DNA of 64,000 nt from Cupriavidus metallidurans CH34 (GTDB lineage Bacteria > Pseudomonadota > Gammaproteobacteria > Burkholderiales > Burkholderiaceae). The DNA lies in assembly GCF_000196015.1 (NCBI RefSeq), contig NC_007973.1, forward strand, positions 3,720,001 through 3,784,000. The letters are read 5' to 3'. The notes beneath the pieces are model-generated. The model was not told where the DNA came from. It saw only the letters and a program-made list of their open reading frames with translations, and did no database searches. Every line of letters begins with the position of its first letter. The first letter of the stretch is position 1. A program made the translations under genes and the position numbers. Below, in pieces: positions 1 through 10,286 of this stretch.

Positions 1-2
1 TC

Positions 3-434
3 TACCTGACGCTTGCCGCGGTGTTCATCGCGCAGGCCACCAACACGCCGCTGGCGCTGGGCGACCTGCTCGGCATCCTGGCCGTGGCACTGGTCACGTC
101 GAAGGGCGCGCATGGCATTCCCGGTTCGGCGATCGTGATCCTGGCCGCGACACTCTCCGCCCATCCGGCGATCCCCGCCATCGGCCTGGTGCTGGTGCTG
201 TCGGTGGATTGGTTCATCGGTATCGCCCGCGCGGTGGGCAACCTGATTGGCAACTGCGTAGCCACGGTAGTGGTGGCCGCCTGGGAGCACGACATCGACC
301 GCGAACGGGCCCACGGCGTGCTCAATGGCACGATCCCGGCAGGTGAGCTGGAGGAAGGGCTGATGGTGCACGATCATGGCTCCGGGGAAGTCCCGGTACC
401 GGCACCGCTGCCGGGGGTGGCCTCGGGGCGCTAG
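3..434 (+). CDS. dctA: C4-dicarboxylate transport protein, C-terminal part (cut by window edge)
   Basis: This is the last 143 residues of a dicarboxylate/amino acid:cation symporter of the DAACS family, a cytoplasmic-membrane carrier for succinate, fumarate and malate. The frame is open from the first base, so the gene starts outside the window. The visible part carries the family's C-terminal core: a segment with VTSKGAHGIPGSAIVILAAT, then a hydrophobic helix and the DWFIGIARAVGNLIGN stretch that forms the last transmembrane segment and binding site in DctA/GltP proteins. The tail after about residue 100 is hydrophilic and ends in a Pro/Val-rich run. A GntR regulator starts 52 bases downstream on the same strand and could be its regulator, which is inference. 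Family assignment is firm; the exact substrate is not visible. Confidence 0.88.
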   Translation, partial: YLTLAAVFIAQATNTPLALGDLLGILAVALVTSKGAHGIPGSAIVILAATLSAHPAIPAIGLVLVLSVDWFIGIARAVGNLIGNCVATVVVAAWEHDIDRERAHGVLNGTIPAGELEEGLMVHDHGSGEVPVPAPLPGVASGR

Positions 435-486
435 AATCACGCACATCCCACTCACCGCGCTGGCCTGCCAGGCGACGCGCGACACC

Positions 487-1179
487 ATGCCCGAGCATAT
501 CGATCCAGACATGACCGCCGAGGCGATTGCCGACGATATCGTCGCCGCCATCGTCTCGCACCGCCTGCCGCCCGGCACCAAGCTGCGCGAGGAGGCGCTG
601 GCCAGCGTCTATCGCGTCAGCCGCACCAAGGTTCGCGCCGCGTTGCTGATGCTGTCCAAGGACAAGGTCATCCAGATCGTGCCGGACAAGGGCGCGTTCG
701 TGGCCAAGCCCAGCGCGGAAGAAGCACGCGAGGTGTTCACGGTGCGGCGCATCCTGGAGGCGGCACTGGCGCGCGAGTTCGTCGCCAAGGCCACGCCTGC
801 AGACTACAAGCGCATCGAGAAACACCTGACCGCCGAACGCAAGTCGCTGGGCGGCAATGATGCCCAGACGCGTACCCGGCTGCTGGGCGATTTCCATATC
901 GTGCTGGCCGAGGTGGTGGGCAACAGCGTGATGACCGGCATCATGCGCGAACTGTCGATGCGCAGCGCCGTGATCACGATGCTCTACCAGAGCCGCCGCG
1001 ATGCGACGTGTTCATCGGACGAGCACCGCGCCTTTATCGACGCCGCGCGCGCGGGCGATGCCGAACTTGCCGTGAAGCTGATGGTCGAGCATCTGGCGCA
1101 TGTGGAGGCCGCTCTGCACTTTGAGGAAGTACCGGCGGCGGCACGTGGCAAGGACCTGGTGGCCGCGTTGCTGGCCTGA
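487..1179 (+). CDS. GntR-family transcriptional regulator with FCD domain
   Basis: A 230-residue FadR/VanR-type DNA-binding repressor or activator. Residues about 10-75 form the GntR winged helix, with the typical PPGTKLREEALA turn followed by the recognition helix SRTKVRAALLML. Residues about 85-215 form the helical FCD ligand domain; the histidines in GDFHIVLAE, DEHRAFID and MVEHLAHVE match the metal-binding set of this family. The ATG at 487 was chosen because the reading frame upstream to 376 has no family-like sequence and overlaps the end of dctA. It lies just behind the dicarboxylate carrier gene, so an organic acid such as a C4-dicarboxylate is a reasonable effector guess, but nothing in the sequence proves that. 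A hairpin-terminator ends the transcript at about 1345. Confidence 0.88.
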   Translation: MPEHIDPDMTAEAIADDIVAAIVSHRLPPGTKLREEALASVYRVSRTKVRAALLMLSKDKVIQIVPDKGAFVAKPSAEEAREVFTVRRILEAALAREFVAKATPADYKRIEKHLTAERKSLGGNDAQTRTRLLGDFHIVLAEVVGNSVMTGIMRELSMRSAVITMLYQSRRDATCSSDEHRAFIDAARAGDAELAVKLMVEHLAHVEAALHFEEVPAAARGKDLVAALLA

Positions 1180-1204
1180 CGTTCGGAGCGAATGCGATAG
1201 GCTT

Positions 1205-1345
1205 GATCGGAGTCAAGGACGAAGAAGCGGGAGAGGCGCAATATTCACCTCGCCATGGAGTTGCGGGGGCGCACTTCATGAGCTCTCCCCGTCCTTCGCA
1301 AGAGGGACCGCCCGCAGACCGCAATGGCTGCGGGCTTTTTCTTTT
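1205..1345 (+). ncRNA. Candidate structured RNA or structured 3' UTR
   Basis: Between the GntR gene and the convergent LysR gene, plus-strand sequence folds into a long stem. AAGGAC (1215-1220) pairs with GTCCTT (1291-1296), and after an internal loop GGGAGAG (1229-1235) pairs with CTCTCCC (1283-1289). The hairpin is followed at once by a rho-independent terminator at 1311-1345. There is no open frame of note. It could be an independent small RNA or the processed 3' end of the GntR mRNA. It does not match a riboswitch class that I recognise. Confidence 0.4.
1311..1345 (+). terminator. Rho-independent terminator after the GntR gene
   Basis: A 7-bp stem CCCGCAG (1311-1317) / CTGCGGG (1328-1334) with a 10-nt loop, followed by CTTTTTCTTTT. 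It terminates plus-strand transcription coming from the GntR gene or from the structured RNA candidate. Confidence 0.85.
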
Positions 1346-1411
1346 GGGGGTTCGGTTTTTGCGGATCTGGTTCCGCGCTGACGGCGCCATAGCACCAACG
1401 CTTCAAACCCC

Positions 1412-2323
1412 TCAGACCCTGCCGCTCCAATACCCCGGCTTTGCAAACGCCTGTTTCAAGTGCTCGATGAAGAAGCGGATCTTGGCCGGCACCGGCCGCT
1501 GCTGCGGGTACACCGCGAGGATGTCGTAATCCGGCAGCGCGTACTCGTCGAGTACCGTGATCAGCTCCCCACTTTCCAGTTGCGGCAGGATCTCCCACGT
1601 CGAACGCCAGCCCAGTCCCAGGCTCTCGCCAGTCCAGCGATGCAATAGCTCGCCGTCGTTGCAGTCGAGATTGCCGTTCACGCGCACCGTCACGGTCTTA
1701 CCGTTTTGCTGGAAGTACCAGCCACGCTGCTGCCCGCCTTGCAGGTTGAACGCGAGGCAGTTGTGCTTCTCCAGATCCTCGAGCGTGTGCGGCACGCCGT
1801 GCCTGGCAAAGTACGCGGGCGTGCCGCATACCACGCGCTTATTGGTCGCCAGCTTGATCGCCACGAAGTTCGGGTCGATCGCGCCCCCGATGCGGATGCC
1901 GACGTCATAGCCCTCGCGCACCAGATCCACCACGCGGTCGGTCAGGTTGAATGAAATCTGCACCTCGGGATTGGCGGCGAGAAAGGCCGGCGCGTGCGGC
2001 GCCACGTGCTTGCGCCCGAATGCGGCCGGTGCCGACACGATCAGGTGACCGGTGGCCTTGTGCTTGCCTTCGGCAATCAGCATCTCGGCGCGGTCCAGGT
2101 CGGCCAGCGCCTTCTTGCACTGCTCCATGAACGCGGCGCCCTGCTCGGTCACCACAATGCGGCGCGTGGAGCGATGCAGCAGCTTGACGCCGATGCGTGC
2201 CTCCAGCGCGTTGATGCGCCGGCCGATCATGACCGGCGTGACGTTCTGCGTCAGCGCGGCGGCGGCCATGCTGCCGTGTTCCACCACGGCGATGAATGCT
2301 TCGATCTGTTTGAGTTTGTCCAT
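1412..2323 (-). CDS. LysR-family transcriptional regulator
   Basis: A 303-residue LysR-type regulator. Residues 1-60 are the winged helix-turn-helix (KLKQIEAFIAVVEHGSMAAA, then INALEARIGVKLLHRSTR), and residues about 90-295 are the periplasmic-binding-protein-like effector domain. It belongs to the large DsdC/AaeR-like subgroup that usually reads YFxxHGxPxxLEDLxxHNCL. The ATG at 2323 begins at the conserved N-terminus; the open frame upstream adds 32 residues unlike the family. It is transcribed away from the membrane protein gene at 2455-3138 and converges with the GntR gene. No divergent partner gene is immediately next to it, so its target is not evident from context. Confidence 0.9.
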   Translation of the reverse strand: MDKLKQIEAFIAVVEHGSMAAAALTQNVTPVMIGRRINALEARIGVKLLHRSTRRIVVTEQGAAFMEQCKKALADLDRAEMLIAEGKHKATGHLIVSAPAAFGRKHVAPHAPAFLAANPEVQISFNLTDRVVDLVREGYDVGIRIGGAIDPNFVAIKLATNKRVVCGTPAYFARHGVPHTLEDLEKHNCLAFNLQGGQQRGWYFQQNGKTVTVRVNGNLDCNDGELLHRWTGESLGLGWRSTWEILPQLESGELITVLDEYALPDYDILAVYPQQRPVPAKIRFFIEHLKQAFAKPGYWSGRV

Positions 2324-2454
2324 GCCAGCCCAGCTAAATGTCTCCTGCCGGCACATTGTGAGGCATCGGAGCCATATCGCGCATCCCCGGGGCGCTATGA
2401 CGCCCATCCGGCCCACCAATCGTCACGCCCCGGAAGCTCCGTGCTGGACGACTG

Positions 2455-3138
2455 CTACGGCTGACGCTGGCGGTTCACGGCCTCGTTGATTTCCGCTGCT
2501 TCACCCAGCACGTGGGCCAGCCGGCGCAGCGGGGCGCTGCATTGCAACTGGGCGAACAACGCCAGGGCGCATCCAGCCACCAACACTGCGCCGTAGATCG
2601 CCACGAGCGCCGGGACGCCGCCGGGTGCCATGACCGCCACACCGTCGGCCAGGATCACCGCGGCGGGCCCAATGGCCAGGACCAGCGCCATGGTGCGGGC
2701 GCTGGCGTCCCAGAGCCGTGCCTGCAGCACCACGCGACGCTGGCGGGCGCGGAGCTGGAGCGCCGGAATGCGGCCAAGGCGTAGCAGCAGCGCGTTCTCG
2801 ACCTCGCTTTGGGTATCGAGCCGACGCGTCAGCCAGCGAAGCGGATGCTGCAACGCAGCACGGCGATCGAGCAGCCTGATCACCCATGCGCCGACGTAGA
2901 ACACCCCGCAAACGGCCAGCAGCACGTGAAAGACCTGCGGAAGCCACGCCGGCGGCACCTGCGCAAGCACCCGGTGCCACCACACCAGCGCGCCGCCGGC
3001 GACCAGCATCGGCACCAGCGCCAGGACAAAGCCGGCCCACAACACCGTGGCCAGACGGCTCTCGGCGGCCGGTCCGGCCTGCGGAGAGGCCTGGAGCGCT
3101 TCAATCAATTCGTAGGTGGTCGGCAGCCGCGAGTACAT
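2455..3138 (-). CDS. Uncharacterised integral membrane protein
   Basis: A 227-residue protein I do not recognise by function. Hydrophobic segments lie at about residues 30-52, 68-88, 148-170 and 177-198, with a basic Arg-rich stretch (about 90-140) between the second and third, so four transmembrane helices with a cytoplasmic basic loop are likely. There is no signal peptide and no catalytic motif. The ATG at 3138 gives a soluble N-terminus containing TTYELIEALQ. It lies alone between the LysR gene and the divergent glyoxylate operon, separated from the latter by 284 bases. Confidence 0.6.
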   Translation of the reverse strand: MYSRLPTTYELIEALQASPQAGPAAESRLATVLWAGFVLALVPMLVAGGALVWWHRVLAQVPPAWLPQVFHVLLAVCGVFYVGAWVIRLLDRRAALQHPLRWLTRRLDTQSEVENALLLRLGRIPALQLRARQRRVVLQARLWDASARTMALVLAIGPAAVILADGVAVMAPGGVPALVAIYGAVLVAGCALALFAQLQCSAPLRRLAHVLGEAAEINEAVNRQRQP

Positions 3139-3422
3139 GGCAGAGCAAGGGCGATTCCAAACCTCTCATTTTGGCCCGATGGCGGCGCGACCGAAAGCCC
3201 GCAACGCCACCAGATTGCGCCGAACCCCTCGCCATGGGGGATCCGGCGAAGGTCTCGAACACATACTGCATCGCTCACATTCGATGCTCGATGCTGCGGC
3301 ATTGCTAACTGCAGGTATCGAATCAACTGATCTCCCTTCTGTTTATCCACAGGCCGGTGCGGGCATAGCATCAGACCCAGAACAAATCCCACCCATTGTT
3401 TTGAATCGTATTGGAGACAGAC
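3139..3422. promoter_or_regulatory. Divergent upstream region of the glyoxylate operon
   Basis: This 284-base stretch is less GC-rich than its neighbours and separates the leftward membrane protein gene from gcl. It should hold the gcl promoter. The only element seen clearly is the ribosome-binding site GGAGACAG directly before the gcl ATG at 3423. No terminator or open frame of note was seen. Confidence 0.45.
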
Positions 3423-5213
<1,791 letters not shown>

Positions 5214-5239
5214 GTACCGAGTACCGCTTCCCCGTAGTA

Positions 5240-5282
5240 CGCCACCCTGCCCCGCTCCACCGGGGTGGGTGTGGCGGTTTTT
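5240..5282 (+). terminator. Hairpin with T-run between gcl and hyi (attenuator candidate)
   Basis: CGCCAC (5240-5245) pairs with GTGGCG (5271-5276). An inner CCCCG/CGGGG stem extends the fold, and GTTTTT follows directly. It has the form of a rho-independent terminator but sits inside the operon, so it probably lowers transcription of hyi and the later genes relative to gcl. Confidence 0.6.
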
Positions 5283-5306
5283 CCCAGACACCGAGAGAGA
5301 CAAACA

Positions 5307-6086
5307 ATGCCAAAGCTCGCAGCAAACCTGACGATGCTGTTTAACGAAGTCGGCTTCCTGGACCGCTTCGAGGCCGCCGCCCGCGCCGGATTCCGTGGCG
5401 TGGAGTTCCTGTTTCCGTACGCGTTTCACGCCGACCAGATCGCTGATCGCCTGAACCGCTTCCAGCTCGACCTCGTGCTGCACAACCTGCCCGCCGGAAA
5501 GTGGGAAGCGGGTGAGCGCGGCATCGCCTGCCACCCGGACCGCGTGGGCGAATTCCAGGACGGCGTGGGCGAGGCCATCAAGTACGCGAAGGTACTGGGC
5601 GTGCGCCAGTTGAACTGTCTGGTCGGCATCCTGCCGCAGAACGTGAAGCGCGAACAGGCGCAGGAAACGCTGGTGGAAAACCTGCGTTTCGCGGCCAATG
5701 CGCTGGCGCAGGAACATATCGATCTGCTGGTTGAACCGATCAACACGTTTGACATCCCGGGCTTCTTCCTGTCGCGCACGCAGCAGGCGATCGACCTGAT
5801 TGGTCAGGTCAACGCGCCCAACCTCTACGTGCAGTACGACATCTATCACATGCAGCGCATGGAGGGCGAGATCGCCAATACGATCCGCGCCAACCTGCCG
5901 AAGATCAAGCACGTGCAGCTTGCCGACAACCCCGGCCGCAACGAGCCCGGCACCGGCGAGATCAATTACCAGTACCTGTTCCGCTTCCTCGACGAGATCG
6001 GCTACCAGGGCTGGATCGGCTGCGAATACAAGCCGAAGACGACCACCGAAGCCGGCCTGGGCTGGCGCGCGGCGCACGGCGTTTGA
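5307..6086 (+). CDS. hyi: Hydroxypyruvate isomerase
   Basis: Hyi interconverts hydroxypyruvate and tartronate semialdehyde, next to glyoxylate carboligase in glyoxylate assimilation. The 259 residues match the AP-endonuclease-2-like TIM-barrel family. Visible landmarks are MLFNEVGFLDRFEAAARAGF at the N-terminus, VEPINTFDIPGFF (Glu metal ligand), YDIYHMQ and the HVQLADNPGRNEPGTGEINY stretch with further metal ligands, then GCEYKP near the end. ATG 5307 follows GAGAGACAAACA. It is the second gene of the operon, 93 bases after gcl and 54 before glxR. Confidence 0.95.
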   Translation: MPKLAANLTMLFNEVGFLDRFEAAARAGFRGVEFLFPYAFHADQIADRLNRFQLDLVLHNLPAGKWEAGERGIACHPDRVGEFQDGVGEAIKYAKVLGVRQLNCLVGILPQNVKREQAQETLVENLRFAANALAQEHIDLLVEPINTFDIPGFFLSRTQQAIDLIGQVNAPNLYVQYDIYHMQRMEGEIANTIRANLPKIKHVQLADNPGRNEPGTGEINYQYLFRFLDEIGYQGWIGCEYKPKTTTEAGLGWRAAHGV

Positions 6087-6140
6087 GCCGGCGTTCCGCT
6101 GAAATCCGAATCGAATTCTTTCTACTGACTGGAGACAAAC

Positions 6141-7064
6141 ATGGCAAACCAACGCAACGTCGGCTTTATCGGCCTGGGCATCATGGGCGCGCCGATGGCG
6201 GGTCACCTGCGCGCCGCCGGCCACACGCTGTTCGTGCATGACGTGAACCCGGCACCGCAGTTCCTGGTGGACGCAGGCGTCACCGTCTGCACCAGCGCCG
6301 AGGAAGTGGCCAAGCGTGCCGACATCGTGATCGTGATGGTGCCGGACACCCCGCACGTCGAAGCCGTGCTGTTCGGCGAAAAGGGTGTTGCCGCCGCCTT
6401 CAAGGCAGCCGGCAAGGAAGCCAGCTACAGCAAGATCGTCGTGGACATGAGCTCGATCTCGCCGATCGCCACGAAGGACTTCGCCGCGCGCATCAACAAG
6501 CTCGGCGCCTCGTACCTTGACGCACCGGTGTCGGGTGGTGAAGTGGGTGCCAAGGCCGCAACGCTGACCATCATGGTCGGTGGCCCGGCCGAAGCGTTCG
6601 ACCAGGTCAAGCCGCTGTTCGAACTGATGGGCAAGAACATCACGCTGGTGGGCGGCAACGGCGACGGCCAAACCACCAAGGTGGCCAACCAGATCATCGT
6701 GGCGCTGAACATCCAGGCCGTGTCCGAAGCGCTGCTGTTCGCGTCGAAGGCTGGTGCCGATCCGGCAAAGGTGCGTCAGGCGCTGATGGGTGGCTTCGCG
6801 GCTTCGCGCATCCTGGAAGTGCACGGCGAGCGCATGGTCAAGCGCACCTTCGATCCGGGCTTCCGCATCGAACTGCACCAGAAGGACCTGAACCTGGCGC
6901 TGCAAGGCGCCAAGGCACTGGGCGTATCGCTGCCGAACACGTCGACGGCGCAGGAGCTGTTCAACGCGTGCGCCGCGAACGGCTTCGGCAAGCTCGATCA
7001 CTCGGCACTGTGCCGCGCGATCGAAATCATGTCGAACCACGAGATCGCCAAGGGCGCGAAGTAA
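6141..7064 (+). CDS. glxR: 2-hydroxy-3-oxopropionate (tartronate semialdehyde) reductase
   Basis: This enzyme reduces tartronate semialdehyde to D-glycerate with NAD(P)H. It is a 307-residue member of the beta-hydroxyacid dehydrogenase family. Landmarks are the Rossmann fingerprint GFIGLGIMGAPMAGHLRAAG at residues 8-27, the substrate-binding signature YLDAPVSGGEVGAKAATLTI, and the catalytic lysine in the KVANQIIVALN helix. The C-terminal half is the helical dimerisation domain with GFRIELHQKDLNLAL. The ribosome-binding site GGAGACA lies before ATG 6141. It is placed between hyi and glycerate kinase, exactly as the pathway runs. Confidence 0.95.
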   Translation: MANQRNVGFIGLGIMGAPMAGHLRAAGHTLFVHDVNPAPQFLVDAGVTVCTSAEEVAKRADIVIVMVPDTPHVEAVLFGEKGVAAAFKAAGKEASYSKIVVDMSSISPIATKDFAARINKLGASYLDAPVSGGEVGAKAATLTIMVGGPAEAFDQVKPLFELMGKNITLVGGNGDGQTTKVANQIIVALNIQAVSEALLFASKAGADPAKVRQALMGGFAASRILEVHGERMVKRTFDPGFRIELHQKDLNLALQGAKALGVSLPNTSTAQELFNACAANGFGKLDHSALCRAIEIMSNHEIAKGAK

Positions 7065-7071
7065 GCCCTCC

Positions 7072-7104
7072 CGCGGCTGCCCTGCCTGACGGCGGGCGGC
7101 CGCG
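7072..7104 (+). other. Intercistronic hairpin between glxR and glycerate kinase
   Basis: CGCGGC (7072-7077) pairs with GCCGCG (7099-7104) around an inner GCC-TGAC-GGC stem. The next bases are T-rich but lack an uninterrupted T-run. It may be a weak terminator or an mRNA-stabilising structure at the glxR 3' end. Confidence 0.4.
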
Positions 7105-7152
7105 TTGATTGTTGTCCTTGTTTTTCTGCTTGCGTTTCATTTCAGGACCCAC

Positions 7153-8484
7153 ATGTTTGCCACCGACGCCACCGCCGCCCTGCTGTCGCCGCAGCGCCAG
7201 GCCGGCACGCCCGACTATCGCGACGCCTCTCAAGCCCGCGCGCTGTTGCGCGATCTGTTCGATACGGCCGTCTCGGCCGTGAGCGCGACGCATTGCCTGC
7301 CGCCGCATTTGCCACAACCGCCGAAGGGACGCACCGTTGTGATCGGCGCGGGCAAGGCCGCCGCCGCGATGGCGCAGGCAGTAGAGGCGAACTGGAAGGG
7401 CGAACTGTCGGGGCTGGTGGTCACGCGCTATGGCCATGGCGCCGATTGCCAGCGCATCGAAGTCGTCGAGGCCGCGCACCCGGTGCCTGACGCCGCGGGC
7501 CAGCAGGCCGCGCAGCGCATGGTGGAACTGGTGCAGGGACTGACTGCCGACGACCTCGTGCTGTGCCTGATCTCCGGTGGCGGCTCCGCCCTGCTCGCCG
7601 CACCCGCGTCGGGCATCACGCTGGCGGACAAGCAGGCCGTGAACAAGGCGCTGCTGCGCAGCGGCGCGAGCATCGGCGAGATGAACTGCGTGCGCAAGCA
7701 CCTGTCCGCGCTCAAGGGTGGCCGCCTGGCTCTGGCCTGCGCACCCGCGCGTGTGGAAACGCTGCTGATTTCCGATATTCCGGGCGATGATCCCACCTTG
7801 ATCGCCAGCGGCCCGACACTGCCGGACGCCACCACTTGCGCGGATGCGCTCGCGGTCATCGCCAAGTACAACATCGATGTGCCCGCCAACGTGCGCGCGC
7901 ATCTGGAGAGCGGCGCGGGTGAAACGCCAAAGCCCGGCGACACCCGTTTCGAAGGTCATCGCAACGTGACGCTGGCCAGCGCCCAGCAGTCGCTCGAAGC
8001 GGCCGCCGCACGCGCACGCGAACTCGGCCTGACCGCGCACATCCTGTCCGACAGCATCGAAGGCGAAGCGCGCGACGTGGCCGAAGTCCACGCCGCGATC
8101 GCGCGCCAGATCGTCGCGCATGGCCAGCCGTTCGAGAAGCCGTGCGTGATCCTGTCCGGCGGCGAGACGACGGTGACGGTGCGAGGCAATGGCCGTGGCG
8201 GTCGCAATGCCGAGTTCCTGCTGTCGCTGGCGGTGTCGCTCGACGGCCTGCCCGGTGTGCACGCGATCGCTTGCGACACCGATGGCATCGACGGCTCCGA
8301 AGACAATGCCGGCGCGCTGCTTGGCCCCGATTCGCTGACGCGCGCCGTGGCACGCGGCCTGTCTGCCCGCGCGCATCTGGACAACAACGACGGGTACGGA
8401 TTCTTTGCCGGTATCGACGACCTGATCGTCACCGGCCCGACCCGTACCAACGTGAACGATTTTCGCGCGATCCTGATCATCTGA
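7153..8484 (+). CDS. ttuD: Glycerate 2-kinase (MOFRL/TtuD family; also annotated hydroxypyruvate reductase)
   Basis: A 443-residue protein of the GckA/TtuD family, which phosphorylates D-glycerate to 2-phosphoglycerate. Residues about 15-250 are the glycerate kinase DUF4147 domain, with VVIGAGKAAAAMAQAVE, LISGGGSALLAAPASGITL and LISDIPGDDPTLIASGPT. Residues about 325-440 are the MOFRL domain, with LSGGETTVTVRGNGRGGRN and CDTDGIDGSEDNAGA. The start at 7153 follows AGGA; an upstream extension to 7105 would be a hydrophobic run foreign to the family. TtuD was named as a hydroxypyruvate reductase in tartrate degradation; the kinase role fits this operon better because the next gene is pyruvate kinase. 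Confidence 0.92.
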   Translation: MFATDATAALLSPQRQAGTPDYRDASQARALLRDLFDTAVSAVSATHCLPPHLPQPPKGRTVVIGAGKAAAAMAQAVEANWKGELSGLVVTRYGHGADCQRIEVVEAAHPVPDAAGQQAAQRMVELVQGLTADDLVLCLISGGGSALLAAPASGITLADKQAVNKALLRSGASIGEMNCVRKHLSALKGGRLALACAPARVETLLISDIPGDDPTLIASGPTLPDATTCADALAVIAKYNIDVPANVRAHLESGAGETPKPGDTRFEGHRNVTLASAQQSLEAAAARARELGLTAHILSDSIEGEARDVAEVHAAIARQIVAHGQPFEKPCVILSGGETTVTVRGNGRGGRNAEFLLSLAVSLDGLPGVHAIACDTDGIDGSEDNAGALLGPDSLTRAVARGLSARAHLDNNDGYGFFAGIDDLIVTGPTRTNVNDFRAILII

Positions 8485-8522
8485 TCGCGCCCTGCAAGGA
8501 ACGAGGAAGAGAGGAGACACTC

Positions 8523-9989
8523 ATGAGACGCCAGCGCAAAGCCAAGATCGTGGCCACACTGGGCCCGGCCAGCACGGACATCGCGGTCATCCGCCAACTG
8601 TTCGATGCCGGGGCCGACGTGTTCCGGCTGAACTTCAGCCACGGCACGCACGAGGACCACCGCGCGCGCTACGACGCCGTGCGTCAGGTGGAAGCCGAGA
8701 CCGGCCGTCCGATCGCAATCCTGGCCGACCTGCAGGGCCCGAAACTGCGCATCGGCACGTTCGCGGCCGGCAAGGTGGCCGTGAGCGCCGGCGACACGTT
8801 CGTCCTCGACAGCGACCCGACGCCGGGCGATGCGAAGCGCGTCTACCTGCCCCACCCCGAGCTGTTCAAGGCCGCCAACGCGGGCCAGTCGCTGCTGATC
8901 GACGACGGCAAGGTACGCCTGAACATCGAATCGGTGGCTAGCGGCAGCATCACCACGCGCGTGGCCAACAACGGCACGCTGTCCGACCGCAAGGGTGTGA
9001 ACGTGCCCGACGCGGTGATCCCGATCCCCGCGCTGACCGAAAAGGATCGCAAGGATCTGGCCTTCGCACTGGAGCTTGGCGCCGACTGGATCGCGCTGTC
9101 GTTCGTGCAGCGTCCGTCGGACATCCTCGAAGCGCGCGAACTGATCGGCACGCGTGCCGGCGTGCTGTCGAAGATCGAGAAGCCGGCCGCGTTGCAGCAG
9201 CTCGAGGAAATCGTACGGGTGTCGGATGCAGTGATGGTCGCGCGTGGTGACCTCGGCGTGGAACTGCCGCCCGAGCGCGTGCCGGGTGTGCAGAAGCGCA
9301 TCCTGCGCATCTGCCGCCAGCTGGGCAAACCGATCGTGATCGCCACGCAGATGCTCGAATCGATGATCGACTCGCCGGTGCCGACGCGCGCCGAAGCGTC
9401 CGACGTGGCGAGTGCGATCTATGACGGCGCCGATGCCGTGATGCTGTCGGCCGAATCGGCCAATGGCCGTCATCCGGTGGCCGCTGTCTCGATCATGAAT
9501 CGCATCATCACCGAGGTCGAGAACGATCCGCTCTACCGCAACATGATCGACGCCCAGCACGAGGCACCGCTCTCCACGCGCCAGGACGCGATCTGCGCGG
9601 CGCTGCGCGAGGTCACGCAGATCATCGGCGCGAAGGCCACGGTGACGTACACGTCGTCCGGCGCCACCGCGCTGCGCGCGGCACGTGAGCGGCCATGCGC
9701 GCCGATCGTCAGCATCACGCCGAACCTGGAGATCGCGCGTCGGCTGGCCATCACCTGGGGGGTGCATTCGACTGTCAGCCCGGACGTGCAGAGCGTCGAC
9801 GAAATGGTCGAGGCCGCCGCGCGCGCCGCGCTGGTGGAAGGCTATGCCGCACCGGGCGACCAGATCACCATCGCGGCCGGGATGCCATTTGGCCAGGGCG
9901 GCACGACCAACCTGCTGCGCGTGGCAGAGGTGGGTACGGAAGTGGCCGGGCTGGACATCGGCAAGGTGCCGGCTGCCGAGGCGGTTTGA
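8523..9989 (+). CDS. pyk: Pyruvate kinase
   Basis: It converts phosphoenolpyruvate and ADP to pyruvate and ATP. The 488-residue enzyme has the usual A/B/C domain order: KIVATLGPAS and FRLNFSHGTHEDH at the N-terminus, the B domain (about 70-165), the active-site stretch LSKIEKPAALQQLEEI and VMVARGDLGVELPPERVP, then ATQMLESMIDSPVPTRAEASD. The C domain ends with a MPFGQGGTTNLLRV allosteric-region motif. A strong GAGAGGAG ribosome-binding site precedes ATG 8523. As the last gene of the glyoxylate operon, 38 bases after glycerate kinase, it turns the resulting glycerate-derived PEP into pyruvate; the enolase step must come from elsewhere. Confidence 0.96.
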   Translation: MRRQRKAKIVATLGPASTDIAVIRQLFDAGADVFRLNFSHGTHEDHRARYDAVRQVEAETGRPIAILADLQGPKLRIGTFAAGKVAVSAGDTFVLDSDPTPGDAKRVYLPHPELFKAANAGQSLLIDDGKVRLNIESVASGSITTRVANNGTLSDRKGVNVPDAVIPIPALTEKDRKDLAFALELGADWIALSFVQRPSDILEARELIGTRAGVLSKIEKPAALQQLEEIVRVSDAVMVARGDLGVELPPERVPGVQKRILRICRQLGKPIVIATQMLESMIDSPVPTRAEASDVASAIYDGADAVMLSAESANGRHPVAAVSIMNRIITEVENDPLYRNMIDAQHEAPLSTRQDAICAALREVTQIIGAKATVTYTSSGATALRAARERPCAPIVSITPNLEIARRLAITWGVHSTVSPDVQSVDEMVEAAARAALVEGYAAPGDQITIAAGMPFGQGGTTNLLRVAEVGTEVAGLDIGKVPAAEAV

Positions 9990-10286
9990 TGCGCTGAATC
10001 GCTCCCCCATCCCGCTTACGTCACGTGGGAAAGGGGTCGGGGGAGCAGGCTGGCGATGCACATTGCCGGCTACGCAGGATTTCCCTTTGGCTACCAGGCT
10101 GACCCCCTGCTCGCCGGCCGCCCACGCCCTTATCAGCCCGCTTGTCGCCTGGTGCGCGGGCGGCTTCCCTTTTTCGAGGTAACGAATTCTGAACGGTGCG
10201 CTGGGCGTCAGGTGCCGTTGCTATACTCCACCGGCATCGGGCAGCCGAAGCGCGGCTGCCGCCATACATGACCCGACGGAGCCCAC
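9990..10286. other. Intergenic stretch with hairpins after pyk
   Basis: No gene was seen. GCTCCCCC (10001-10008) pairs with GGGGGAGC (10039-10046) just after the pyk stop, and GCCCGC (10136-10141) with GCGGGC (10156-10161) before GGCTTCCCTTTTT. The second has the better terminator form. The remainder presumably holds the promoter of the metallopeptidase gene. Confidence 0.4.
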
